DNA from: Burkholderiaceae bacterium
Lineage (GTDB): Bacteria > Pseudomonadota > Gammaproteobacteria > Burkholderiales > Burkholderiaceae_C
DNA length: 64,000 bases
Reading direction: 5' to 3'
NCBI GenBank assembly: GCA_031253955.1
Contig: JAIRVJ010000010.1
Coordinates: 1 to 64,000 of the forward strand
The number at the start of each line of letters is the position of its first letter. Positions within the stretch are counted from its first letter, which is position 1. The position numbers were made by a program, and so were the translations under genes. The notes beneath the pieces were generated by a model that was given only the letters and a program-made list of their open reading frames with translations, had not been told where the DNA came from and searched no databases. Of the stretch, positions 40,598 to 50,452 are shown one piece after another.

Positions 40598-41554
40598 TCA
40601 CCGCATCTGCGGCATCTCCCGCAGCGCCCCGACCGCGCCCTGCCCCAGCGCCACCCCAAGGCGTTTTGCCAGGCGGTCGATCGCGTTGGCCTTATTGGTG
40701 TAGTCCACCACTTTTTCGGCCTTGACCACGTCCCGCGCTACCGAGCCGAGGCTGCCGTAGGCGTCGGCCAGGCCCAGGTCGATGGCCTGCTCGCCGGTCC
40801 AGAACAGGCCGCTGAAAATTTCCGGCATCTCTTTCAGCCGCTCGCCCCGGCCTTTTTTCACCACGTCGATGAACTGGCGGTGAATCTGGTCGAGCATGGC
40901 TTGCGCGAAGCGCTTTTGCTCCGCGGTCATCGGGCTGAAGGGGTCCAGAAAACCCTTGTTCTGCCCTGCGATGAGCAGGCGCCGTTCCACGCCGAGCTTG
41001 TCCAGCGTATCGACAAAGCCGAAGCCGTTCATCAGCACGCCGATGCTGCCCACCAGGCTGGCCTTGTCCACGTAGATTTTGTCGGCGGCGGCGGCGATGT
41101 AGTAAGCGCCGGAAGCGCAGGTGTCTTCCACCACGGCGTACACCGGCTTGTCGTACTTTTTGCGCAGGCGGGCAATTTCGTCGTTGATGATGCCGGCTTG
41201 CACCGGGCTGCCGCCGGGCGAGTTAATCAGCAGCACCAGCGCCTTGGCGTCCTTGTCCTCCATTGCTTCGCGCAGCGCGGGCAGCACGAATTCGGCGCTG
41301 GCGTCGGCGCCCTTGGCGATTTCGCCCTTGATTTCCACCACCGCCGTATGCGCACCGCGCGCCGGCCCGCCCGCCAGCCGCCCCGAAAACAGCGCCAGCA
41401 CCACCACGCCCAGTAGCGCCAGCAGCAGCAGCTTTCGCAGCAACCCCCAGCGGCGCGCGGCGCGCTGCTCGCGCACCTGGGCCAGCAGCAGCTTTTCAAT
41501 CACCGCGCGTTCCCACGGAACCCCGGCCAGCGTCTTGTTTGCTTCGATTTCCAT
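40598..41554 (-). CDS. Signal peptide peptidase SppA-like S49 serine protease
   Basis: 318 residues. One N-terminal membrane anchor (LLRKLLLLALLGVVVLALF), then a periplasmic S49 domain. LLINSPGGSPVQAG and the catalytic Ser in CASGAYYIAAAADKIYVD are clear; the following Lys is in the expected helix. Degrades membrane-embedded signal peptides in characterised relatives. Short form (about half of E. coli SppA). Between the RsmI-like and HAD genes on the opposite strand. Confidence 0.88.
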   Translation of the reverse strand: MEIEANKTLAGVPWERAVIEKLLLAQVREQRAARRWGLLRKLLLLALLGVVVLALFSGRLAGGPARGAHTAVVEIKGEIAKGADASAEFVLPALREAMEDKDAKALVLLINSPGGSPVQAGIINDEIARLRKKYDKPVYAVVEDTCASGAYYIAAAADKIYVDKASLVGSIGVLMNGFGFVDTLDKLGVERRLLIAGQNKGFLDPFSPMTAEQKRFAQAMLDQIHRQFIDVVKKGRGERLKEMPEIFSGLFWTGEQAIDLGLADAYGSLGSVARDVVKAEKVVDYTNKANAIDRLAKRLGVALGQGAVGALREMPQMR

Positions 41555-41600
41555 AGCTTCGTTTCCTTGTATTATCTTGGTTATTTCAGTTATTTCAAAA

Positions 41601-42269
41601 TCATCCGTGCTCGATCAGCCAGGCGTGCAATTCGTCCACCGAATGCGCCACCGCCAGCGGGCGGTAAGCGTCAAAGCTCTCGTGCGGGTGCGCGCCGTAG
41701 CTCACGCCCACGCTGGCGCAGCCGGCGTTTTGCGCCATTTCCAGATCGTGCGTGGTGTCGCCAATCATCAGCGTGCGGGCGGGCGGCACGGCAAATTGCG
41801 CCATCAACTCGTGCAGCATCAGCGGGTTGGGCTTGCCCGCCGTCTCGTCGGCGGTGCGCGTGCCGTCGAACAGGCCGTGCAGCTCGCGTGCAGCCAGCAG
41901 ATCGTCCAGCCCGCGGCGGCTTTTGCCGGTAGCCACCGCCAGCAAGCGCCCGCGCGCGCGCAAGTCCGCCAGCATGGGCAGCACGCCCGCAAACAGGCTC
42001 ACCTCGTGCTGCCGCGCAAAGTAATGGTGGCGGTATCGGGCGGCCAGCTCGGCGTATTTTTGCGGCGGCACGTCTGGCGCGGCGCGCGCCAGCGCCGGCG
42101 TGAGCGCCATGCCGATCACGTAAGCGGCCTGCTCGCGCGTGGGCCGCGCGCCGCCCACGTCCAGCACCGCCTGCTGAATGCAGCCGGCGATGATGGCGGT
42201 GGAATCGAACAGCGTGCCGTCCCAATCGAAACAGATCAGGTCAAAGCGCCGGGCGTTGGTGTTGGACAT
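41601..42269 (-). CDS. HAD-superfamily phosphatase (phosphoglycolate phosphatase-like)
   Basis: 222 residues. Motif I is DLICFDWDGTLFDS, the cap domain follows, motif II is VATGKSR, motif III the Lys in AGKPNP, and motif IV MIGDTTHDLEMA. All catalytic residues present. A cytoplasmic HAD-IA phosphatase of Gph/YieH type; this position next to rluC is common in Burkholderiales. Substrate not certain. Confidence 0.88.
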   Translation of the reverse strand: MSNTNARRFDLICFDWDGTLFDSTAIIAGCIQQAVLDVGGARPTREQAAYVIGMALTPALARAAPDVPPQKYAELAARYRHHYFARQHEVSLFAGVLPMLADLRARGRLLAVATGKSRRGLDDLLAARELHGLFDGTRTADETAGKPNPLMLHELMAQFAVPPARTLMIGDTTHDLEMAQNAGCASVGVSYGAHPHESFDAYRPLAVAHSVDELHAWLIEHG

Positions 42270-42852
42270 GCGGGAACCGGGGCGCGCTCATGCCAATGCG
42301 CTTGCCGGTCTGGAAAAAAGAGGGAGAGGCGTATCGTAAGCAATAAACGGGTAATTTGTTCGGCGTTAGCCGGAAGCGCAGGAGCCTGCGCAACGCCAGC
42401 TCTGGCGCAGCCCTGTTTTTGGGCGCAGCTCAAGCCTCCATCTCAACCTTCTTCCAAAAGGAGAAAGAGAAAATGCTTAATTTTTAATAGCTATCAGCCA
42501 ATGTATTTTATGAATTTGTGACGGTTTTATATAACAAATTTATATTATATATTGGCAGGTAGCTATGAAAATAGTAATTTCACTGTTCCGCCAATGCCCG
42601 CCCGAATCGCCGCCCCATGTCGGCGCAGTTGCCGATGCGCCGCGCGGTTGCAAAAGCGCGATCCTCGGATGCGGCTGCCGCATGTCCGCGTTTTGGATTC
42701 GTCATTCCCGCCAAGGCGCATGGAATCCGGCTTAACGATAACTCGCTGGCGCAGCCTTGCTTTTGCTCCTTCCCCCGCGTGCAGGGGAAGAGCCTGCCCC
42801 CGCGAAGACGGGGGTTGAGATGGGGGCCGGCGGCGTATTGCAACCACGGCGT
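42270..42852. other. Gene-free interval rich in repeats (583 bp)
   Basis: Between the HAD gene and rluC there is no convincing frame. It holds the 80-bp element B (42487-42566), half of a CGTCATTCCCGC element at about 42700-42730 and G/C hairpins at 42771-42830 of the CTCTCCCGC kind. Promoter of the HAD gene should lie near 42280-42350. Confidence 0.7.
42487..42566. repeat. 80-bp ATAGCT palindromic element, copy B
   Basis: Exactly 80 bp between ATAGCT and AGCTAT, with long complementary arms (ATAGCT, GCC, AATGTAT pairing with ATATATT, then a second arm ATGAATTTGT pairing with ACAAATTTAT). Confidence 0.88.
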
Positions 42853-43977
42853 TTATTGCAGCGCCGTGCACCCCCACCCCAGCCCTCCCCCGCTCGCGGG
42901 GGAGGGAGTAAGAAACGGCAGCAAATCAGGCGGCGGGGGAGCGGTGAGTTCGAGCGTTTGGCCGCTGGCCGGGTGCACAAGACGCAACCGCCAGGCATGG
43001 AGAAACATGCGTTTGAGGCCCTGTTTTTGCAGCGCCTTGTTGCGCGCGAAATCGCCGTATTTGTCGTCGCCCGCGATGGGGTGGCCCTGAGCGGCCAGGT
43101 GCACGCGGATCTGGTGCGTGCGGCCGGTTTTGATGGTGACGGCCAGCAGTGTGGTTTCAGGCAAACGCTCCAATACCTTGACGAGCGTGACGGCGCGCTG
43201 GCCCGCCGGGTCGTCGGGGTGGGCCACGCGCACACGACGCTCGCCTTCGCGATGGCCCTCTCCCCAACCCTCTCCCGCACGCGGGAGAGAGAGTGGTTTT
43301 TTGCCCTCTTCCGCAAGCGGAAGAGAGGGGTGTTTTTTTCCGTCTTCCATGCGCGGGAGAGGGAGTGGTTTTTTGAGCAGGTAGCGCGCCAGCGGCGCGT
43401 CGATCACTTTCAGGTTGTCAGGCCACACGCCGAGCGCCAGCGCGAGGTAGGTTTTGCCCACGCGCCGCTCGCGCAGCTGGCGCTGCACGTCTTTGAGTGC
43501 GCCGGGTTTTTTGGCGATGAGCAGCACGCCGCTGGTTTCGCGGTCGAGCCGGTGCGCAAGTTCCAGAAAGCGCGCTTGCGGTCGCGCCTGGCGCAATTGC
43601 TCGATCACGCCAAAGCTGACCCCCGATCCGCCGTGTACCGCGACGCCTGCCGGTTTGTCGATGGCCAGCAGGTGCTCGTCCTCCAGCAGGATGGGAAATT
43701 CGCGGGCCGGCGCTGGCAGCTCGGCCTTGCGCGCCGCCGCGTCCGGCAAGCGCAGCGGCGGCACGCGCACCTGGTCGCCTTCGGCCAGCCTGGTATCGGC
43801 GGCAGCGCGGCCCTTGTTCACGCGCACCTGGCCGTCGCGAATGATGCGGTAGATGTGCGTCTTGGGCACGCCCTTGAGGTGGCGCAGCAGAAAGTTGTCC
43901 AGCCGCTGGCCGGCGCTTTCTTCTTCCACCACAATCCGGCTGGCGGTTGGAGCGCTTATAATGCTGTTTGCTGGCAT
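42853..43977 (-). CDS. rluC: 23S rRNA pseudouridine synthase RluC with repeat-derived insertion
   Basis: 374 residues instead of the usual 310-325. S4 domain at residues 15-75 (RLDNFLLRHLKGVPKTHIYR). Catalytic Asp in AHRLDRETSG, then IKTGRTHQIRVHL. After DAPLARYLLKK, about 40 residues (PLPLPRMEDGKKHPSLPLAE and following) come from three CTCTCCCGC hairpins inserted in frame. The final 19 residues (TPSPASGGGLGWG...) are also repeat-derived. Known role: pseudouridines 955, 2504 and 2580 of 23S rRNA. Divergent from rne. Confidence 0.88.
   Translation of the reverse strand: MPANSIISAPTASRIVVEEESAGQRLDNFLLRHLKGVPKTHIYRIIRDGQVRVNKGRAAADTRLAEGDQVRVPPLRLPDAAARKAELPAPAREFPILLEDEHLLAIDKPAGVAVHGGSGVSFGVIEQLRQARPQARFLELAHRLDRETSGVLLIAKKPGALKDVQRQLRERRVGKTYLALALGVWPDNLKVIDAPLARYLLKKPLPLPRMEDGKKHPSLPLAEEGKKPLSLPRAGEGWGEGHREGERRVRVAHPDDPAGQRAVTLVKVLERLPETTLLAVTIKTGRTHQIRVHLAAQGHPIAGDDKYGDFARNKALQKQGLKRMFLHAWRLRLVHPASGQTLELTAPPPPDLLPFLTPSPASGGGLGWGCTALQ
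43251..43372. repeat. Three CTCTCCCGC-type hairpins inside rluC
   Basis: Three successive palindromes: CTCTCCCGCACGCGGGAGAG, CTCTTCCGCAAGCGGAAGAG and a decayed third, spaced by T-rich linkers. In the rluC frame all are read as sense codons and the total keeps the frame. Confidence 0.85.
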
Positions 43978-44513
43978 CTGGCCGTAAGTGGTTGAATTTG
44001 AAATGGAAGTTGCTGTCCGCGTGAGAAGCGGGAAGTTTATTCCACAGCCCCAAGCGCTCCGCCGGCAACCAAGTCGATGCCCAAACCCCAGGCCATGCCG
44101 GGGCCAGGCCGACGCGATGAAACACTGAAACCACGGAATACCCCAAGGCTGGCAGGCCGCCCCTGACGCGGCGCGCCTGCAAGCCGGATCGAAGCGAGAA
44201 CAACGCGATGCTAATGGCGCTGATCATGACTCTGGGACGCTGGCTGCGGCTGACGTTCTCGGAGCTTTTTTTGCCGCCAGCGCCCGCCCATCAAGCGCCG
44301 CAAGCTATATTTTGGATAGCGCACGCGCCCCAGGCATCGCTCGCCCTCATCCACGCGCCCCCGCCTGACCCAGGCCGCTGAAAGCCCCGCGCTTTTCAGC
44401 GGCCCGCCAGTCGCATCCGGCCATTCCATCCGTTTTTCATCGCGCCGTCCGAAGCATCGGTGGCTTCCTTGCCGGAAGCCGTTGACTGTTTTTGAGAAAA
44501 GGAATAACGCATC
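43978..44513. other. rluC-rne intergenic region with the long rne leader
   Basis: 536 bp, no gene. A TATAAT at 43957-43962, at the 5' end of rluC on the plus strand, is a good candidate -10 for rne; its -35 is poor. This would give an mRNA leader of about 540 nt. In E. coli the rne leader of about 360 nt lets RNase E control its own mRNA; a similar use here is an inference. A T-tract after GGAGC at 44262 follows a weak hairpin. Confidence 0.5.
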
Positions 44514-47270
44514 ATGAAACGGATGCTGATTAACGCCACGCAGACGGAAGAACGCCGCCTGGCGATTGTGGACGGACAAAAACTGCTCGATTACGAAATC
44601 GAGATCGAAGGGCGCGAGCAGCGCAAGGGCAACATTTACAAGGCCGTGGTCACGCGCGTGGAGCCGTCGCTGGAAGCGTGCTTTGTCGATTACGGCGAAG
44701 AGCGCCATGGCTTTTTGCCGTTCAAGGAAATCTCGCGCCAGTACTTCGCCGAGGGCGTTTCAGCCAGCCAGGCGCGCATCAACGATGCGATCAAGGAAGG
44801 GCAGGAACTGCTGGTGCAGGTGGAAAAAGAAGAGCGCGGCAACAAGGGCGCGGCGCTGACCACCTTCATCAGTCTGGCGGGCCGCTACGTGGTGCTCATG
44901 CCCAACAACCCGCGCGGCGGCGGCGTGAGCCGGCGCATCGAGGGTGAGGACCGCGCCGAGCTGAGAGAAGCAATGGACCAGCTCGACTACCCCAAGGGCA
45001 TGAGCATCATCGCGCGCACCGCCGGCATCGGCCGCGCGGCGCCCGAATTGCAGTGGGACCTGAACTACCTGCTCAAACTGTGGGACGCCATCGACGGCGC
45101 GGCCAAGGCGGGCAAGGGGGCGTTTCTGATCTATCAGGAAAGCAACCTGGTGATCCGCGCCATCCGCGACTACTTCAACAGCGACATCGGCGACATCCTG
45201 ATCGACACCGACGACGTGTACGAGCAGGCGCACCAGTTCATCAGCCACGTGATGCCCGAACACGCCCCGCGCGTGAAGCGCTACCGCGACAACGCGCCGC
45301 TGTTCTCGCGCTTTCAGATCGAGCACCAGATCGAAAGCGCTTACAGCCGCACCGTCACGCTGCCATCGGGCGGGGCTGTCGTGATCGACCACGCCGAGGC
45401 GCTGGTGGCCGTGGACGTGAATTCCGCGCGCGCCATCAAGGGCGGCGACATCGAAGAAACCGCCACCCGCACCAACCTGGAAGCCGCCGACGAGGTGGCG
45501 CGCCAGATGCGCCTGCGCGACTTGGGCGGCCTGATCGTGATCGACTTCATCGACATGGAGGAAGCCAAGAACCGCCGCGAGGTGGAAAACCGCCTGCGCG
45601 AGGCGCTGCGGCAAGACCGCGCGCGCGTGCAGTTCGGCTCCATCAGCAAGTTCGGCCTGCTGGAGATGAGCCGCCAGCGCCTGAAACCCGCCCTGAGCGA
45701 AGGCGCCTCCATCGCCTGCCCGCGCTGCGGCGGATCGGGCCACGTGCGCGACACCGAATCGAGCGCGCTGCAAATTTTGCGCATCATTCAGGAAGAGTCC
45801 ATGAAGGACAACACCGCCGCCGTCAACGTGCAGGTGCCGGTGGAAGTGGCCAGCTTCCTGCTCAACGAAAAGCGCCCCGAAATCGCCAAGATCGAGCTCA
45901 AGCAGCGCGTCAACGTCACCCTCGTGCCCAACAAGACGCTGGAAACGCCGCACTACAAACTGGAACGCCTCAAACACGACGACCCGCGCGTGGACGAGAT
46001 CGAAAGCAGCTACAAACTGGCCGAGAAATTTGAAGACCCGACCACCGTCACCCGCCGCTCGCAAGAACCCACCAACCGGCAGACACCCATCATCAAGGGC
46101 GTGCTGCCCGACGCGCCCGCGCCGCAAAGCGCGCCCAAGCCTGCACCCGCGCCTGTGCCTATGTCTGTGCCTGTGCCCAAACCCACGCCCGCATGGGCTG
46201 CTGCCGCGCCAGCCGGCGGCGGCTTCATGGGCTGGCTCAAAGGCCTGTTCGGCGCGGCGCCCGCACCCGCCGTCACCGCGCCGCCGCACGCGCCCGCCCC
46301 ACGGCAAGCCGCCGAACCGGGCGGCAACCGCCGGCGCGGCGGCCAGAACCGCCGGCGCGAACGTGACGGCGCAGGCAGCGGCGAGATAGCCGACGCGCAG
46401 CGCGCCAACTCCGCTGCCAAGCGCCCGCGCCGCCCCGAGCGCACGGATGCAAGCGCCGCCAGCGAAAACGCGGCGCAAGACCAGCGCCAAGCCCGGGACG
46501 GCAGAACGCCTGATGGCGAGAGCGCCGAAAATCAGCGCAACGCCCGCAACCGGCGCGGCGGACGCAACCGGCGCGGCGGCGACCGCCCGGAGCGCGCCGA
46601 ACACGGCTTGAGCGCCGACCAACCCGGTGACGCCGCGCTGCGGCGCGGCGAGGATGAAGCGCCGCCGGCATTCGCCGATACCCTGCCCGACGATCCAGGC
46701 GCGCCCCGCCGCGAACGCCGCCCGCGCGAACGTGGCGAGCGTGAACGGCGCGAGCGCACTGAATCCACCGAATCCACCGGCGCCGCAGCAGCAGAACAGA
46801 CCGTGCCGACCCCGGTGACGGACATTGCGCGCACGCCCGAAACCGCGCCTGCTGAAACCGCCACTGCTCCGCGCTCCTACTTCAATCGCGGCTCCCACGC
46901 GGCCCCGCCGCCTGCGCCCGCCGCCGCGGATGACGCGCCCAGCGCCACCCCTGCCGCCCCAATGCCGCCGCCGTCCGCCCCCGCCGCGCAGCCGGCCCAG
47001 CGCCCCCGCCCGCCCGCCATCGGCCATTTCGAGCTGCCGGTGCAGGAACTGGCGCAACTGGCCGGCGCGGCGGGCCTGCAATGGGTGAACTCCGACCCCG
47101 GCAAAATCGCTACAGCGCAAGTGGCCATCGCTGCCGAACCCAAGCCGGCGCACATCCCGCGTGAGCGCCCCCCTCTGGCTGCGCAGGACGATCGGCCGCT
47201 GGTTCTGGTCGAAACCCGCAAGGACTTGCGCGGCGCGCCCCTGCCCTTTGAGCAGGCCGGGTCTCAATAG
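44514..47270 (+). CDS. rne: Ribonuclease E
   Basis: 918 residues. S1 domain at about 35-120, sensor and RNase-H-like regions, then the DNase-I-like catalytic core with AVDVNS near 300 and IVIDFIDM near 342, giving the two metal-binding aspartates. Zn-link CPRCGGSGH near 402 for tetramerisation. From about 530 to the end, a Pro/Ala/Arg-rich disordered scaffold with arginine-rich RNA-binding segments ([27 protein letters not shown]). Endonuclease for mRNA decay and rRNA/tRNA processing, at the inner membrane. Confidence 0.97.
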   Translation: MKRMLINATQTEERRLAIVDGQKLLDYEIEIEGREQRKGNIYKAVVTRVEPSLEACFVDYGEERHGFLPFKEISRQYFAEGVSASQARINDAIKEGQELLVQVEKEERGNKGAALTTFISLAGRYVVLMPNNPRGGGVSRRIEGEDRAELREAMDQLDYPKGMSIIARTAGIGRAAPELQWDLNYLLKLWDAIDGAAKAGKGAFLIYQESNLVIRAIRDYFNSDIGDILIDTDDVYEQAHQFISHVMPEHAPRVKRYRDNAPLFSRFQIEHQIESAYSRTVTLPSGGAVVIDHAEALVAVDVNSARAIKGGDIEETATRTNLEAADEVARQMRLRDLGGLIVIDFIDMEEAKNRREVENRLREALRQDRARVQFGSISKFGLLEMSRQRLKPALSEGASIACPRCGGSGHVRDTESSALQILRIIQEESMKDNTAAVNVQVPVEVASFLLNEKRPEIAKIELKQRVNVTLVPNKTLETPHYKLERLKHDDPRVDEIESSYKLAEKFEDPTTVTRRSQEPTNRQTPIIKGVLPDAPAPQSAPKPAPAPVPMSVPVPKPTPAWAAAAPAGGGFMGWLKGLFGAAPAPAVTAPPHAPAPRQAAEPGGNRRRGGQNRRRERDGAGSGEIADAQRANSAAKRPRRPERTDASAASENAAQDQRQARDGRTPDGESAENQRNARNRRGGRNRRGGDRPERAEHGLSADQPGDAALRRGEDEAPPAFADTLPDDPGAPRRERRPRERGERERRERTESTESTGAAAAEQTVPTPVTDIARTPETAPAETATAPRSYFNRGSHAAPPPAPAAADDAPSATPAAPMPPPSAPAAQPAQRPRPPAIGHFELPVQELAQLAGAAGLQWVNSDPGKIATAQVAIAAEPKPAHIPRERPPLAAQDDRPLVLVETRKDLRGAPLPFEQAGSQ

Positions 47271-47305
47271 AGGTATATTTACTCCTTTCCCGTAACTCGG
47301 AAACC

Positions 47306-48199
47306 ATGACACGCTCCACGGTCCTGATCGTCACGCCCGAGCAGACCCGCAGCCTCGAAATCGACGTCCGGTGGCTGTGCTGGCTGCGCCCGGCGCTGAT
47401 TGGGCTTACGGTTTCCACCGTGACGCTGGGTGCCGCTTTGTGGATGGTCGCTACGCGCTATCTGAGCGAGCATGAAAGCAGCGCGCGGCAAGTGGCCGAT
47501 TTACAGCGGCAAGTGACCGACCTGCGCAATTTCACCTCCGACGAAATCAACGCCAAGCTGGCAGCGCTGCACAAGTCCGAGCAGATGGTCAACGACGTGG
47601 CCCAGTACCTGAAAGCGCGCGGCATCGACGTTCAGCCGGTCTCCGTCGCGCCGCGCAAGGGTATGCCCAACCCGGCCGCCGGCGGCGTGCCGCTGCCCAT
47701 CAGCAGCATCGGCAAGTCCGTGCCGTACACCGGCAGCTTCGCCCACGACACCGAAAACCTGCTGCAGGCGCTGCAAGGCACGCCGCTGGGCGCGCCGCAC
47801 GGCGGTTCGTTAAGCTCGCGCTTCGGCATGCGCCCAAACCCGTTCACAGGCCGCGGCGCGGAGCTGCACGGAGGCCTGGATTTCAAGGGCGACGTTGGCG
47901 ATCCGGTGCATTGCACCGCCAACGGCAAGGTCGTCTTGGCCAAACGCCAAAAAAGCGGTTACGGCAACATGGTGGAAGTGGTGCACGAGAACGGTTACGT
48001 GACGGTTTACGCCCACCTCTCGCGCATCGACGTCCGGCCCGGCCAGCAGGTGCATGCCGGCGACGTGCTCGGCGCGCTCGGCTCTAGCGGCCGCTCCACC
48101 GGCCCGCACCTGCACTATGAAGTGCAGCACGATGCTTGGCGCCTGGATCCGGAAACCTTCCTGAGCCTGACTTCCGCCGCGCCCGCAGCGGCCCGTTAA
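47306..48199 (+). CDS. M23-family peptidoglycan metallopeptidase
   Basis: 297 residues. N-terminal membrane segment (PALIGLTVSTVTLGAALWMV), a coiled coil (SARQVADLQRQVTDLRNF) and a C-terminal LytM domain with LHGGLDFKGDVGDPV, VYAHLS and STGPHLHYEV, so the zinc ligands H, D, H and H are kept. Predicted active periplasmic endopeptidase. Followed 22 bp later by a bactofilin gene, the pairing known from cell-shape systems. Confidence 0.92.
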   Translation: MTRSTVLIVTPEQTRSLEIDVRWLCWLRPALIGLTVSTVTLGAALWMVATRYLSEHESSARQVADLQRQVTDLRNFTSDEINAKLAALHKSEQMVNDVAQYLKARGIDVQPVSVAPRKGMPNPAAGGVPLPISSIGKSVPYTGSFAHDTENLLQALQGTPLGAPHGGSLSSRFGMRPNPFTGRGAELHGGLDFKGDVGDPVHCTANGKVVLAKRQKSGYGNMVEVVHENGYVTVYAHLSRIDVRPGQQVHAGDVLGALGSSGRSTGPHLHYEVQHDAWRLDPETFLSLTSAAPAAAR

Positions 48200-48221
48200 A
48201 CCACCGCTTTCGCATCCCGCC

Positions 48222-48629
48222 ATGTTCAGCAGCCACAAGGACAAACTCGCCTCGGCGCCGGCCAACCGGCAAATCGACACCGTGATCGCGCAGCATTGCA
48301 AAATTGAAGGCAATCTGAACAGCGAAAACTCGATCAAGGTGGACGGTGTCATTCTCGGCGCGCTGCGCTGCCAAGGACGCGCCATCATCGGCGAAACCGG
48401 GCTAGTCAAGGGCGACGTGCACAGCGCCGACCTGCTGGTCGTCGGCAAGCTGGAAGGCAACGTGTTCGCCGAAAACTTGCACCTGCACGCCAGCGCCTGC
48501 ATCACCGGCGACATCAGCACCCAAAACCTGCAAGTGGACCAGGGCGCCCGCTACAGCGGCACCGTCACCATGCGCGACCAGGCCAGCGCCGCCGCTCCGC
48601 CCGCCGCGGCAGGCAACGGCATCGGCTGA
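48222..48629 (+). CDS. Bactofilin
   Basis: 135 residues. The central DUF583 domain consists of short beta-helix repeats: IEGNLNSENSIKVDGVILGAL, then VKGDVHSADLLVVGKLEGNV. Both ends are short and disordered, as in the family. Polymerises without nucleotide into membrane-bound filaments; with M23 enzymes it positions wall remodelling. Confidence 0.93.
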   Translation: MFSSHKDKLASAPANRQIDTVIAQHCKIEGNLNSENSIKVDGVILGALRCQGRAIIGETGLVKGDVHSADLLVVGKLEGNVFAENLHLHASACITGDISTQNLQVDQGARYSGTVTMRDQASAAAPPAAAGNGIG

Positions 48630-48715
48630 TTTCCCCTACACTTTTGGTGAGCGTCGGCAGTGCGCGCCGCGCGGGGTTTTGCCCTTTTCATTTCTCAAAC
48701 CACAGGAGTTCATCC

Positions 48716-49285
48716 ATGTCCCTCATCAACACCCAGGTGCAGCCCTTCAAGGCCATGGCTTTCCGCAACGGCGAGTTCGTGGAAGTCACCGACAAACAGC
48801 TTGCCGACGGCAAACACTGGTCGGTCGTGTTCTTCATGCCCGCGGCTTTCACCTTCAACTGCCCGACTGAAATCGAAGACGCCGCCGAGCACTACGCCGA
48901 GTTCCAGAAACTGGGCGCCGAGGTGTACGGCGTCACCACCGACACGCACTTCACCCACAAGATGTGGCACGAAACCTCCCATGCCGTCGGCAAAGCCAAG
49001 TTCTATCTGGTGGGCGACCCCACCCACCAGCTCACCCGCGCGTTTGACGTGCATATCGAAGAAGCGGGGCTGGCGCTGCGCGGCACCTTCGTCATCAACC
49101 CGCAAGGGGTCATCAAAACGATGGAAGTGCACTCCAACGAAATTGCCCGCGACATGGCCGAAACCCTGCGCAAGCTCGAAGCCGCCAAATACACCGCCGA
49201 GCACCAGGGCGAAGTCTGCCCCGCCCGGTGGAAAAAAGGCGCTAAAACCATCAAGCCCTCGCTGGAACTGGTCGGCAAGATTTGA
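48716..49285 (+). CDS. ahpC: Peroxiredoxin AhpC
   Basis: 189 residues with CAGGAG before the ATG. Peroxidatic Cys49 in FTFNCPTE and resolving Cys168 in GEVCPARW; typical 2-Cys Prx length. Reduces hydroperoxides; needs AhpF or thioredoxin, neither of which is adjacent. Stands alone and ends at a terminator 116 bp after the stop codon, with an 80-bp element in between. Confidence 0.93.
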   Translation: MSLINTQVQPFKAMAFRNGEFVEVTDKQLADGKHWSVVFFMPAAFTFNCPTEIEDAAEHYAEFQKLGAEVYGVTTDTHFTHKMWHETSHAVGKAKFYLVGDPTHQLTRAFDVHIEEAGLALRGTFVINPQGVIKTMEVHSNEIARDMAETLRKLEAAKYTAEHQGEVCPARWKKGAKTIKPSLELVGKI

Positions 49286-49301
49286 AGATGCTTCTTGTTT
49301 G

Positions 49302-49381
49302 ATAGCTGGTTGCCTTGTTACAGTATGATTTTCAGATAAAAAAGTATCTGAAAATTATATGGTCCGCTGGCAGTTAACTAT
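49302..49381. repeat. 80-bp ATAGCT palindromic element, copy C
   Basis: Exactly 80 bp. Its inner arms ATTTTCAGATA and TATCTGAAAAT form an 11-bp perfect stem, different in sequence from the other copies. It begins 16 bp after the ahpC stop codon. Confidence 0.88.
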
Positions 49382-49400
49382 GAGTTTTGAAGTATGCAGA

Positions 49401-49429
49401 AACGCGGGCGTCTCGCCCGCGTTTTTTTT
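49401..49429 (+). terminator. Terminator after ahpC
   Basis: AACGCGGGCG-TCT-CGCCCGCGTT followed by T8, a strong rho-independent terminator. The stem also ends in A residues on the left. Confidence 0.9.
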
Positions 49430-49477
49430 CGGCACCGATGACCATCGGCACACCGGGCAGAAAAGGAATCCGCGTCC

Positions 49478-50260
49478 ATGAAGATCGCCACCTGGAACGT
49501 CAACTCGCTAGCCGTGCGGCTGCAACATGTGCTGGATTGGCTGGCGGCCCATCCGGTCGATCTGCTGTGTCTGCAAGAGCTGAAGATGAGCGGGGAGAAG
49601 TTTCCGCACGAGGCGCTGCGCGCGGCGGGTTACGAGGCCGCCATATTCGGGCAAAAAACTTACAACGGCGTGGCGATTCTGGGCCGCCAGCCGGTGCGCG
49701 AGGTGCTGCGCAACATTCCCGGTTTTGCCGATGAAAATGCGCGCGTGATCGCCGCCAGCGTGGACGCGCCGGGGGGACTGCTGCGCGTGGTCAACGGCTA
49801 TTTCGTCAACGGCCAGGCGCCGGGCACGGACAAGTTCGAATACAAGCTCGGCTGGCTGCGCGCCCTGCGCGACTGGCTGCGCGAGGAACTGGCGGCGCAC
49901 CCGCGCTTGGTGTTGCTGGGCGATTTCAACATCGTGCCGCAAGACCGCGACAGCTTCGACCCCGTGGGGCTGGCCGGCACCATCTTGCACACCGACGAGG
50001 AGCGTGGGCACTTCCGGCAGCTTTTGAAGTTGGGCCTGCTGGACGCCTTCCGCCTGTTCGAGCAGCCCGCGCAGAGTTTTTCGTGGTGGGATTACCGGAT
50101 GCTGAGCTTTCAGAGAAACCGGGGGCTGCGCATCGACCACATTCTGGTGAGCCAGCCGCTGGCCGCGCAAGTGGCCACCTGCGCCATCGACCGCGCCCCG
50201 CGCAAGTGGGACAAACCCAGCGACCACGCACCGGTGGTGCTGGAGTTGAAGGAACGTTGA
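49478..50260 (+). CDS. xthA: Exodeoxyribonuclease III
   Basis: 260 residues. KIATWNVNSLAVR at the start; metal-binding Glu in LCLQELKM; GDFNIVPQDRD; and the catalytic end RIDHILVS and PSDHAPVV. All standard for the AP endonuclease family of base-excision repair. A CTCTCCCGC hairpin follows at 50268-50290. Confidence 0.95.
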   Translation: MKIATWNVNSLAVRLQHVLDWLAAHPVDLLCLQELKMSGEKFPHEALRAAGYEAAIFGQKTYNGVAILGRQPVREVLRNIPGFADENARVIAASVDAPGGLLRVVNGYFVNGQAPGTDKFEYKLGWLRALRDWLREELAAHPRLVLLGDFNIVPQDRDSFDPVGLAGTILHTDEERGHFRQLLKLGLLDAFRLFEQPAQSFSWWDYRMLSFQRNRGLRIDHILVSQPLAAQVATCAIDRAPRKWDKPSDHAPVVLELKER

Positions 50261-50303
50261 CCTTTTCCCCTCTCCCGCACGCGGGAGAAGAGAAAAACCG
50301 CGC

Positions 50304-50452
50304 TAGAGCGGTTTTGGTTCAAATGCTGACACCTCTATGGGTGGCAGGCGCTGCTTTGTAGGGGCGAAAGATTTTTCGCCCCTGCAACCGGCGGCTTTCT
50401 TCCTCCTATCCACGGAAGAAAAAGTGTCAGCAACTAAACCAAAACCGCTCTA
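50304..50452. mobile_element. MITE-like element with 29-bp inverted repeats
   Basis: 149 bp. Ends TAGAGCGGTTTTGGTT...TGCTGACAC (50304-50332) and its inverse at 50424-50452, identical except for four positions. In the centre is the palindrome GTAGGGGCGAAA/TTTTTCGCCCCT (50358-50385), also found in the element at 52500. The right end supplies the stop codon TAG of the neighbouring DUF4124 gene. No target duplication seen; no coding frame. Confidence 0.75.

Noticed and set aside
44760-47312. 850-codon minus-strand frame opposite rne
   Set aside because: Mirror of the rne reading frame; composition is a by-product of its codon use.
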